DNA of 12,538 nt from DASVSE01 sp036399715 (GTDB lineage Bacteria > Bacteroidota > Rhodothermia > Rhodothermales > Rubricoccaceae): contig DASWMO010000190.1 in the NCBI GenBank assembly GCA_036399715.1, positions 1 through 12,538 on the forward strand. The letters run 5' to 3'. Shown one piece after another: positions 6,992 through 12,538 of this stretch. The notes beneath the pieces are model-generated. The model was given only the letters and a program-made list of their open reading frames with translations, was not told where the DNA came from and did not search any database. The position numbers and the translations under genes are program-made. Positions within the stretch are counted from its first letter, which is position 1. Every line of letters starts with the position of its first letter.

Positions 6992-7696
6992 ATGAGTCCA
7001 CCCACGTCCTCGGCCCTCCGCGGCGCCGCCACGATGGCCGCCTACGGAGCCGCACACAGCGCCCTCGCGAGCGCCACGGTCAAGCGCCTCGCCGCCCGCG
7101 TCGTCGGCGAGCGGGCCCGCGACGCCTTCTACCGGCCGTTCTACCTCGCGCAGTCGGTCGCGGCGACGGTCTGGCTCGGGCGCGCCCTCCGCCGGATTCC
7201 CGAGCACACGCTCGCCGTCTACCCACCGCCGGTCCACGCCGTCCTGCGCGGCGCCCACGTCGCCGCGGGCGCGTTCGGCGTGTGGGCGCTCGTCTCGGCG
7301 CGGATCGGCCGCATTTCGGGTCTCGACGCCGTCGCCCGAGCAGCGTCGGGCAGACGCGTCCGGCCGACGCCGCCGGCCCACGGTCCATACGGCCGCGGCG
7401 GGCAGTTGCACGTCGAAGGCCCGTTTCGGCGGACCCGCCACCCGCTCAACGTCGCCTTCCTGCCGATGCTCTGGAGCGCCCGGCGGCTCACCACGCGGCG
7501 CCTCGGGGCGGCCCTCGTCGGGACGGCGTACCTGTTCGCGGGCTCCGTGCTGGAGGAGCGCCGCAACCGGGCGGCGTACGGCGCCGCGTACGACCGCTAC
7601 CGCCGCCGCGTCCCGTTCTTCTGGCCGCGCCTCCGTGCAGCGGATCAGGCCCCGATGTCAGCACGAGGCGAGCAACCCGGCCGTGCGGTTCGCTGA
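6992..7696 (+). CDS. NnrU / isoprenylcysteine methyltransferase-like membrane protein
   Basis: The likely 234-aa product starts MSPPTSSALRG. It has hydrophobic segments at ~12-28, ~50-64, ~84-103, ~152-162 and ~172-187. The conserved C-terminal block EGPFRRTRHPLN (142-153), then LEERRNRAAYGAAYDRYRR (187-205) and VPFFWPR (207-213), fits the membrane methyltransferase-like fold shared by NnrU, ICMT and PEMT relatives. The N-terminal AAYGAAHSALAS also resembles NnrU. The reaction and acceptor are unknown. A longer reading from 6884 would overlap the synthetase and add a hydrophilic, poorly conserved leader, so I prefer the ATG at 6992, 70 bp after the synthetase stop. M15 is another possible start. 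About 20 hydrophilic residues extend past the usual end. Confidence 0.78.
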   Translation: MSPPTSSALRGAATMAAYGAAHSALASATVKRLAARVVGERARDAFYRPFYLAQSVAATVWLGRALRRIPEHTLAVYPPPVHAVLRGAHVAAGAFGVWALVSARIGRISGLDAVARAASGRRVRPTPPAHGPYGRGGQLHVEGPFRRTRHPLNVAFLPMLWSARRLTTRRLGAALVGTAYLFAGSVLEERRNRAAYGAAYDRYRRRVPFFWPRLRAADQAPMSARGEQPGRAVR

Positions 7697-7720
7697 AGCG
7701 ACGGGATAGCGGGCCTGAGT

Positions 7721-8248
7721 CTAGCGCCCGACCGCCACTCCCGAGAGCAGGCCGGCGAATGAGGCCCCGCGTGCCCCGGCGCCCGCCGCCGGACCCTGCA
7801 CGGCCACCTCGTAACACGTCTCGTCGTCGCACCCCCGCACGAGAAGGCCCTCCGTGCCGCCGCCCGCCTCCCTCGCCGTGTACGCCACCCCCGCAAGTTC
7901 AGCGAAGCCGGCCGACAGCGGGAGGCTGTTCAGCGGCACCCGGTCGTACGAGTAGTTGGCCGATCCCGAGTGGCCGATCCCGCGCTTGAATGTGACGCGC
8001 TGCCACCGCGAGAGCCCCGAGACGGAGGTGACGATAACGAGGCGCCCGGACGCCACGTCCTCGAACACGCCGATGTGGTGCCGGACCCCATCGCGCTCCT
8101 GTGGCGGCGTGGACGTGCTCGCCCGAAACGACGCCGGCAGCGAGATCGAGAGGCGGTCGAAGCGGTGCGACGCCACGCCGGGGGTCTGCGCGAAGGCGGT
8201 CGAACTGATCAGAACGGCGACAAGGGCAGTCAGACCGGAGCGACACAT
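7721..8248 (-). CDS. Secreted protein of unknown function
   Basis: The 175-aa product begins with a clear Sec signal peptide, MCRSGLTALVAVLISSTAFA, with cleavage expected at AFA|QT after residue 20. The mature part shows alternating beta-type stretches (FDRLSISLPASF, RLVIVTSVSGL, VAYTAREAGG, LLVRGCDDETCYEVAV). It contains a single cysteine pair, C140 and C145 in CDDETC, that could form a periplasmic disulfide. I do not recognise the family. An in-frame start at 8311 would bury the signal peptide behind 21 extra residues, so the ATG at 8248 is preferred. It is convergent with the methyltransferase-like gene, with only 24 bp between stops, and lies 157 bp downstream of the FKBP gene on the same strand. 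Confidence 0.75.
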   Translation of the reverse strand: MCRSGLTALVAVLISSTAFAQTPGVASHRFDRLSISLPASFRASTSTPPQERDGVRHHIGVFEDVASGRLVIVTSVSGLSRWQRVTFKRGIGHSGSANYSYDRVPLNSLPLSAGFAELAGVAYTAREAGGGTEGLLVRGCDDETCYEVAVQGPAAGAGARGASFAGLLSGVAVGR

Positions 8249-8405
8249 GAGACCGGAGAAAGGTGGGACGGAGATATCGCGTAGCCCGATCTCGGGGTGC
8301 AGCCTTCGCATTCACCCGTCGGGAATGGAACTCGGGCGCGATGACACCGAACGAGTGTTCTGCCGGGCCCGCGTCTCCTCCTCCGACAGCCGCACCCACC
8401 GCACC

Positions 8406-8828
8406 TCAGCCGATGCGGACGAGCGTGATCTCGAACGTGAGGTCTTTGCCCGCGAGGTCATGGTTGGCGTCCAGCGTTGCGCCGTCGGCGTCGATGGCTG
8501 TTACGGTGACCGCGACCTGCCCGCCGTCGGGCGTCCCGAGCGCGAGACGGTCGCCGAGCACGACGCCCGTCGGCAGGTTTGCCGCCGGCACGACGAGCGT
8601 GTTCTCGGGGTCGTGCTCGCCGTACGCCTCGGCCGCCGGGATCGTCACGGTCTGGGTCTGGCCCTCAGCCATGCCGTCGACGGCGCGGTCGAAGCCTGGC
8701 ACGACCTGGCCCGCGCCGAGCGTGAACCGGAGGGGCTCGCGGCCGCGCGACGAGTCGAACTCGGTCCCGTCGGCGAGCGTGCCAGTGTAGTGGATGTGGA
8801 CGGTGTCGCCCGTCGTTGCCTGCGCCAT
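8406..8828 (-). CDS. slyD: FKBP-type peptidyl-prolyl cis-trans isomerase, SlyD-like
   Basis: The 140-aa cytoplasmic protein should isomerise Xaa-Pro bonds and act as a folding chaperone. The FKBP core is visible in VHIHYTGTLADGTEFDSS (10-27), LGAGQVVPGFDRAVDGM (37-53) and TIPAAEAYGEHDPE (62-75). The insert-in-flap chaperone domain spans ~71-120, and the SlyD hallmark NHDLAGKDLTFEITLV is at 122-137. The protein stops right after this core, so the His/Cys-rich metal-binding tail of E. coli SlyD is missing; tail-less SlyD proteins are common. The frame stays open 79 codons upstream, but only the ATG at 8828 gives the family N-terminus, and its leader (TTTTCCCGACTCCG) fits the neighbours. It diverges from osmC across 172 bp. 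Confidence 0.92.
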   Translation of the reverse strand: MAQATTGDTVHIHYTGTLADGTEFDSSRGREPLRFTLGAGQVVPGFDRAVDGMAEGQTQTVTIPAAEAYGEHDPENTLVVPAANLPTGVVLGDRLALGTPDGGQVAVTVTAIDADGATLDANHDLAGKDLTFEITLVRIG

Positions 8829-9000
8829 CGGAGTCGGGAAAATGGGACCGCCTGAGACGGCCACCCCGGCCGCCGGTTCAGGCTGCCGCAGGTCTTCACC
8901 GTGTCTCGCCAGTCCCTCGCCGGCCGGGCGGAACGCCGGGGCGCCCGGAGCGATTCTGACGCTGGCCCCGACGGCCTCCCGTCCATCCTTCCCCGATCTC

Positions 9001-9435
9001 ATGCCCATCCGATCTGCCGACGCCGAGTGGCGCGGCGCCCTCCGCGACGGCCACGGCGACGTCACGACCGAATCCGGCGCCCTCGAAAGCGCCTACTCCT
9101 TCGACTCGCGCTTCGGCGCCGGCGGCGACGCCGACACGACCAACCCCGAGGAGCTGCTCGCCGCCGCCCACGCGGCGTGCTTCACGATGGCCGTCTCGAA
9201 CGAGCTCGCCTCGGCAGGCCACCCGCCCGAGCGCGCCCACACGACCGCCCGCGTCCATGTCGAGCAGGTCTCAGGCGGGTTCGAGATCCCCCGCATCGAA
9301 CTCGAGCTGGAGGCGTCCGTGCCCGGGATGGACGACGACGAGTTCCAGCGCATCGCCACGCACGCGAAGGAGAATTGCCCGCTCTCGAAGGTCCTCCGGG
9401 CCGCAGAGATCACCCTGACGGCGCGCCTCGCGTAG
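9001..9435 (+). CDS. osmC: OsmC-family peroxiredoxin
   Basis: The 144-aa cytoplasmic protein should reduce organic hydroperoxides using paired cysteines. The peroxidatic cysteine is C60 in HAACFTMAVS, and the resolving cysteine is C126 in ENCPLSKVL; the CPLSK form points to OsmC rather than Ohr. W10 and R11 in AEWRGALRDGHG, and the NPEELLAAAHA helix (48-58), are typical. The length matches the family. The frame is open further upstream, but the ATG at 9001 starts at the usual place (MPIRSADAEWRG) after a C/T-rich leader. It is divergent from the SlyD-like gene and convergent with the YflT-type stress gene, from which a hairpin separates it. Function by homology is firm; the physiological substrate is not known. 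Confidence 0.94.
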   Translation: MPIRSADAEWRGALRDGHGDVTTESGALESAYSFDSRFGAGGDADTTNPEELLAAAHAACFTMAVSNELASAGHPPERAHTTARVHVEQVSGGFEIPRIELELEASVPGMDDDEFQRIATHAKENCPLSKVLRAAEITLTARLA

Positions 9436-9458
9436 TCCGACACATGCCAGATAAAGGA

Positions 9459-9494
9459 CGCGCGGGGCGGAGGCCGTAGCCCCCGCCCCGCGCG
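9459..9494. terminator. GC hairpin between convergent osmC and YflT-type gene
   Basis: A perfect 12-bp inverted repeat, CGCGCGGGGCGG at 9459-9470 and CCGCCCCGCGCG at 9483-9494, has a 12-nt loop. It lies 23 bp after the osmC stop and 31 bp beyond the stop of the opposing gene. On the minus strand it is followed by TCCTTTATCT, so it suits termination of the YflT-type gene best. It probably acts on both strands. Confidence 0.7.
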
Positions 9495-9525
9495 GATTCG
9501 TCTGCCGGCACAGAGGCCGGAGTGC

Positions 9526-10044
9526 CTAGTACGACGAGTAGACGTTCGAGGCGTTGTTCTGCGAGTACGTGTCGCGGAACAGGTCGCGGTCCTCATCGCG
9601 CGGGTGCGCGCCAACGACGATGCGACCGTTCTTGAGGTCGGACTCGTAGGTCTTGGCGTGCTCCTCGGGGATGCCCGCGCCGACGAGCGCGCCGACGAGG
9701 CTGCCTGCGGCACCACCGGCGCCCGCACCGGCGAGGGCGCCGACGAGCGGGCCCGCGATGAGGCCGACGCCCGGGAGCGCCACGGCCGTCCCGACGGCCG
9801 CAATCGCGCCGAGGATGCCGCCGAGCGAGCCGCCGATGGCGGCACCCGTGCCGGCACCTTCAAGCGCCTTCGAGCCCTCGTCGATCGCCGCGTCGGGGCG
9901 GGAGTGGTAAGCCTCCTTGGTGTCCTCGGACATCATGACGTGGAGGTCGTCGTCCGTATAGCCGCGCTCGCGGAACGAGGAGTACGCGCGGTCGGCCGCG
10001 TCGGGGTCAGAGAAGGAACCGGTGATGAGGGGACGGTCTGCCAT
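9526..10044 (-). CDS. YflT-domain general stress protein with glycine zipper
   Basis: The 172-aa product has an N-terminal alpha/beta module (1-45: PLITGSFSDPDAADRAYSSF, then ERGYTDDDLHVMM) of the kind found in YflT/general stress protein 17M-like proteins. A long Gly/Ala-rich hydrophobic stretch (~63-124; GTGAAIGGSLGGILGAIAAV, GPLVGALAGAGAGGAAGSLV) follows and can form glycine-zipper membrane helices. The module ends with IPEEHAKTYESDLKNGRIVVGAH (125-147), the second half typical of this family, and a Tyr/Ser/Asn-rich tail. Relatives are induced by general stress; the molecular function is unknown. It is convergent with osmC and divergent from the thioesterase gene by 144 bp. The leader GGGCTCTCCA precedes the ATG. 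Confidence 0.85.
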   Translation of the reverse strand: MADRPLITGSFSDPDAADRAYSSFRERGYTDDDLHVMMSEDTKEAYHSRPDAAIDEGSKALEGAGTGAAIGGSLGGILGAIAAVGTAVALPGVGLIAGPLVGALAGAGAGGAAGSLVGALVGAGIPEEHAKTYESDLKNGRIVVGAHPRDEDRDLFRDTYSQNNASNVYSSY

Positions 10045-10188
10045 TGGAGAGCCCGGATCGGGCGGAAGAGGGGGCGGTTGCTACCGGACCTCCCTCCGGG
10101 GGTTCCACCCTCAGGCATGGGGACTTTCCCGAGACGGCCTCAGGCCACTCCCGGCCGGGGTACCCTGCGGAGGTCGCTCGCACCCGAT

Positions 10189-10953
10189 ATGTCCGCCTCG
10201 CCCTACGCCGCCGTCTGGACCGAGCCGTTCCGGATCCGCGCCTACGAGGCCGGGCCGGACGACCGCGTCTCGGTCCTCGCTGTTCTGAACCTGTTCCAGG
10301 AGGCGGCCGGCGAGCAGGCCCGCGCCCACGACCTCGACGTGTTTGCGCTTCCCGCAGGTCCGGCGACGTGGGTCCTGCATCGCCTGCGCCTCGCCGTTAC
10401 CGGCCCGCTGCCGCGCCTCCGCGACGCCGTGACCGTCGACACCTGGCCCTCGGACCGCGACGGTCTCCGCGCGCACCGCGACTTCGTGCTCCGCGACGCC
10501 TCGGGGTCGGCGCTCGTCCGCGCCACGTCCGTCTGGTTCCTGCTGGACATCGGCCGACGCCGGCCCGTCCGGCTCCCCCCGGCGATGGACCACTTCCTCC
10601 CCCCGCCGGATGTCCCCCGCGGCCTGACCCTCGACGGCACGACGGCACTGACAGCTCCCGCCGAGGCCGAGCGGAGCGAGACGTTCGCCGTGCGCCACGC
10701 CGACCTCGACCGCGTCGGGCACGCTAACCATGCGCGGATCGCCGAGTGGGCCCTCGAAGCCGTCCCGGAGCCGGTCCGCGCCGCCGCCCGCCTCGCCGAA
10801 CTCGACGTGACGTTCCTGAACGAGGCGACGGCCGGACAGGCGGTCGTCTCGGTGTGCGGACCCGGCGCCGGGCCGGGCGCGTTGGCGCACCACATCTTCC
10901 GCGACGGCGATGCGCCGCAAACCGTCGCGCTCGCCCGCACCCGTTGGACATGA
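10189..10953 (+). CDS. Acyl-ACP thioesterase-like protein (tandem hotdog)
   Basis: The 254-aa protein resembles FatA/FatB-type acyl-ACP thioesterases, which hydrolyse acyl-ACP to free fatty acid. The first hotdog (~11-140) shows NLFQEAAGEQA (34-44), WVLHRLRLAV (61-70), VTVDTWPS (81-88) and SVWFLLDIGRRRPVRLP (114-130). The second (~165-254) contains DLDRVGHANHARIAEWALE (172-190), aligning with the family catalytic segment D-x-N-x-H-V-N-N, and TFLNEA (208-213) with the downstream acidic residue. D174, H178 and E212 are retained, but the catalytic Asn position holds Val176, so activity is uncertain. The ATG at 10189 has a GGAGGT sequence 14 nt upstream. Its stop overlaps the next start (ATGA), indicating a coupled two-gene unit. 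Confidence 0.82.
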   Translation: MSASPYAAVWTEPFRIRAYEAGPDDRVSVLAVLNLFQEAAGEQARAHDLDVFALPAGPATWVLHRLRLAVTGPLPRLRDAVTVDTWPSDRDGLRAHRDFVLRDASGSALVRATSVWFLLDIGRRRPVRLPPAMDHFLPPPDVPRGLTLDGTTALTAPAEAERSETFAVRHADLDRVGHANHARIAEWALEAVPEPVRAAARLAELDVTFLNEATAGQAVVSVCGPGAGPGALAHHIFRDGDAPQTVALARTRWT

Positions 10954-11306
10954 CCCGCCGCCTCGCCCTTCTCGCCCTGTTCGCCGCCAGCGCCTGCGCC
11001 CCGCCCAGGACGACCACGCCCGCCGCGTTCCTTGACCGCCCGCCCGGCGCGCTCGTCGTCGACGTCCGCACGGCGGCCGAGTACGCCTCGGGGCATGTCG
11101 CCGGGGCACGCAACGTGGACGTGAACGGCGGCCAGTTCGAGGCCGCGCTGGACAGCGTTGACCGCGCGACGCCGGTCTACCTCTACTGCCGCACGGGCCG
11201 CCGCAGCGGCGCCGCGGCCGAGGCGCTGACGCGGATGGGTTTCGAGACGGTCGTCAACGCAGGCGGCTTCGACAGTCTCGCCGCGGCCGGCGCACCGACG
11301 GAGTAG
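10950..11306 (+). CDS. Rhodanese-domain (putative lipo)protein
   Basis: The 118-aa product starts with an exported leader MTRRLALLALFAASAC. C16 in ASAC could be a lipidation site, though the lipobox is imperfect (Ala at -3). The rest is a single rhodanese domain: LVVDVRTAAEYASGHVAGA (35-53), and the active loop YCRTGRRSG (79-87) with catalytic Cys80, then GGFDSL (105-110). Such PspE/GlpE-like proteins carry persulfide sulfur from thiosulfate to an acceptor such as cyanide or thiols; the natural substrate here is unknown. The ATG lies inside the stop of the thioesterase gene (4-bp ATGA overlap), so translation is probably coupled. The location is inferred to be the periplasmic face of a membrane. 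It is convergent with the CAP protein across 20 bp. Confidence 0.87.
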   Translation: MTRRLALLALFAASACAPPRTTTPAAFLDRPPGALVVDVRTAAEYASGHVAGARNVDVNGGQFEAALDSVDRATPVYLYCRTGRRSGAAAEALTRMGFETVVNAGGFDSLAAAGAPTE

Positions 11307-11326
11307 CACCGCGGCGCTGCAGCGTG

Positions 11327-11848
11327 TTAACGGGCGAGGCCGAAGACCTGCGTCCAGTAGCGGTCCTGCTCGTCGGCGCCCATCTCGGCGAAGCGCGGGT
11401 CCATGAGGTTGCGGCAGTGGCTCGGGCTCTGCACCCAGTCCTCGACAACCTCGGGGACGGTCCGCTGGAAGCGCGCGATGTTCTCGCCGACGACGCGCCA
11501 CGCGTACCCCTCGCGCGACGCGCGCGCGCCGACGTCGCTGCCGTCCGTCCCGGCGTGGGCGAAGTAGCTGTTCCGCACCATGTCGCCGGTGTGGGCCGCG
11601 GCCGCGGCTTCGAGACGGTCGTTCCAGACGAGCGGCCCGGCCGGCGGGTACGCCTCCGCGCCGCACGTCTGGCCCGCGGCGCGCGCAGCGTTGACGGCGT
11701 CGAGCATCTCGACCCACGGGTCCGCCGACGCCTCGACGGTCGGCGTGTCGGTCCCGGCGCTATCGCAGCCGGAGACGATCAGGGCGAGCCCTGACCCGAG
11801 CAGGACGAGTGCGGCGAGCGGGCGGGCGGCGGACGGGCGGGCGGCCAT
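11327..11848 (-). CDS. CAP/SCP-domain lipoprotein (YkwD-like)
   Basis: The 173-aa protein has a lipoprotein signal with lipobox VSGC (C28), a short Asp/Thr/Ser linker, and a CAP domain from ~44. The family signatures are visible: AVNAARAAGQTC (51-62), WNDRLEAAAAAHTGDM (75-90) with H86, YFAHAGTDG (95-103) with H98, GENIA (121-125) with E122, and WVQSPSHCRNLMDPRFAEMG (138-157) with H144. C62 and C145 probably form a disulfide. CAP domains are extracellular, with varied or unknown activities (metal, lipid or protease-related). The ATG at 11848 is chosen because it gives a compact signal peptide; a start at 11878 would add 10 residues before it. The leader CGTCCGTCCCG has no Shine-Dalgarno. It is convergent with the rhodanese gene. 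Confidence 0.9.
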   Translation of the reverse strand: MAARPSAARPLAALVLLGSGLALIVSGCDSAGTDTPTVEASADPWVEMLDAVNAARAAGQTCGAEAYPPAGPLVWNDRLEAAAAAHTGDMVRNSYFAHAGTDGSDVGARASREGYAWRVVGENIARFQRTVPEVVEDWVQSPSHCRNLMDPRFAEMGADEQDRYWTQVFGLAR

Positions 11849-11958
11849 CGGGACGGACGGTGGGGTCCTTCCGCCCATCGGCGCCTGCGCTGAAGTCTGT
11901 AGCAGTCGCGGTGAACGTCGCGAAAATGCTCCGGCAGGCCGCGCCTGCTCGCCGTTCG

Positions 11959-12429
11959 CTAGCGGACGGTGAGCGTCACGCGGAACGGGGCCGTCGCCGG
12001 CGGCAGGCAGATCTGCGCGTCGCAGACGGCGTAGCGAAGCGTCCCGGTGACCGCATGGCGGCCCCGAACGGCGCGCCGGTCGACCCGGAGCAGCTGCTCG
12101 ACGCGCGCCGTGCCCGAGAACGTCGACCCCTCGGCGCCGAAGGCCTCGTCATAGCCGCGGACAGCTCCGCGCTGCCGCAGCGGGCCCGCCGAGACGCCTC
12201 GCGGGAGGGCGTCGAGGGCGAGCGAGAGCGGCCGTCCGACGGGCGAGTCGAGCGCGTACACCTTCCACCCCGGCGCGATCGTCGCGGCGAACACGACGCG
12301 CGCCTCGGCCCCGCGCGCGCCCCCCTCGGCGCGGGCGGTCCACGAGACGACACTCTCGGGCCGCGGCTGCGCCTGGCCCACCGAGGCGGCCATCAGGAGG
12401 GTAGCCAGAGCGAGAAGGAGACGCGGCAT
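11959..12429 (-). CDS. Stand-alone DsbD-alpha (DsbC/TlpA-like) periplasmic domain protein
   Basis: The 156-aa product begins with a signal peptide (MPRLLLALATLLMAASVGQA, cleavage near A20) and is otherwise one immunoglobulin-like DsbD N-terminal (alpha) domain. Evidence is IAPGWKVYALDSPVG (51-65), GYDEAFGAEGSTFSGTARVE (92-111), GTLRYAVCDAQICLPPAT (129-146) and a final beta strand. C136 and C141 correspond to the redox pair that in DsbD takes electrons from the transmembrane domain and passes them to periplasmic disulfides; the C-X4-C spacing is the form I associate with Bacteroidota, versus C-X5-C in E. coli. No transmembrane or thioredoxin domain follows, so its electron donor must be encoded elsewhere. 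The gene is 110 bp from the CAP gene; nothing upstream (12430-12538) is recognisable as coding. Confidence 0.85.
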   Translation of the reverse strand: MPRLLLALATLLMAASVGQAQPRPESVVSWTARAEGGARGAEARVVFAATIAPGWKVYALDSPVGRPLSLALDALPRGVSAGPLRQRGAVRGYDEAFGAEGSTFSGTARVEQLLRVDRRAVRGRHAVTGTLRYAVCDAQICLPPATAPFRVTLTVR

Positions 12430-12538
12430 TCGGGAAGGGCGCGATCTGGGGCAAACGCCCCGGCGGTGCGAGCCGTGCCGGGCGGTCGTTCAGCGAACCG
12501 GACGGGGCAAACGGGCGCGGGGCGCCCCTCGTGAAAAG

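Noticed and set aside
4834..7032. A 732-aa open frame on the minus strand opposite the acyl-CoA synthetase
   Set aside because: It is antisense to a gene with all ANL motifs, is Arg/Ala/Asp/Gly-rich without any recognisable domain, and is expected by chance in DNA this GC-rich.
7697..7720. Possible terminator between the convergent genes ending at 7696 and 7721
   Set aside because: Only a 5-bp CGGGC/GCCCG stem reaching into the minus-strand gene is visible; not convincing.
8931..8948. GGAAC and the small inverted repeat CCGGG-GCG-CCCGG before osmC as a promoter or operator
   Set aside because: No GTTT lies 19 nt after GGAAC as in the two matched elements, and a 5-bp stem is uninformative at this GC content.
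9604..10188. A 195-residue N-terminal extension of the thioesterase frame
   Set aside because: It is antisense to the YflT-type gene and unlike any thioesterase N-terminus; the ATG at 10189 gives the family length.
10242..11717. A 491-aa minus-strand open frame across the thioesterase, rhodanese and CAP genes
   Set aside because: It is antisense to two coupled genes and out of frame with the third; composition is typical of a GC shadow.

Overview
The window is very GC-rich (roughly 70-75% by eye) and codes densely on both strands. It carries 14 complete protein genes that I can support, all with an ordinary chromosomal look. There is no tRNA, rRNA, CRISPR array, transposase, integrase or phage module. 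Three features suggest a high-GC member of the Bacteroidota/Rhodothermota side (Rubrivirga/Rubricoccus-like): the general absence of Shine-Dalgarno sequences, the Bacteroidota-style C-X4-C DsbD-alpha domain, and the CAP and rhodanese lipoproteins. This placement is inference, not proof.

Region by region: (1) 112-1899, + strand, is a cysteine biosynthesis pair, serine O-acetyltransferase followed by cysteine synthase. It is closed by a 46-bp perfect palindrome (1925-1970) that probably works as a bidirectional terminator. (2) 1983-4761, - strand, is a block of envelope/stress-type proteins. A YqjD-like membrane-anchored protein, a holin-X/YqjE-like protein and a DUF3618 protein form a tight operon (12-bp gap, then a 25-bp overlap) ending at a hairpin (2388-2419). 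A separate small disordered protein follows. The operon and the small gene share an upstream GGAAC-N19-GTTT pattern that looks like an ECF-sigma promoter. (3) 4906-7696, + strand, holds a large acyl-CoA synthetase followed by an NnrU/isoprenylcysteine-methyltransferase-like membrane protein. (4) 7721-8828, - strand, holds a secreted unknown protein and a SlyD-type FKBP prolyl isomerase. (5) 9001-10044 holds an OsmC peroxiredoxin (+) converging on a YflT-domain glycine-zipper stress protein (-), with a GC hairpin between them. (6) 10189-11306, + strand, is an acyl-ACP thioesterase-like gene overlapping a rhodanese lipoprotein by 4 bp. (7) 11327-12429, - strand, holds a CAP/SCP-domain lipoprotein and a free-standing DsbD-alpha domain protein.

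The recurring theme is stress and redox physiology: cysteine supply, OsmC, a periplasmic thiol-handling domain, an exported rhodanese, and membrane or glycine-rich proteins of the general stress type. This is mixed with acyl-CoA/acyl-ACP metabolism. I found no convincing new multi-gene system. The most checkable oddities are the shared promoter-like motif, the exact 46-bp palindrome, the Asn-to-Val change at the expected catalytic site of the thioesterase, the stand-alone DsbD-alpha domain, and the C/T-rich, Shine-Dalgarno-free leaders before nearly every gene.
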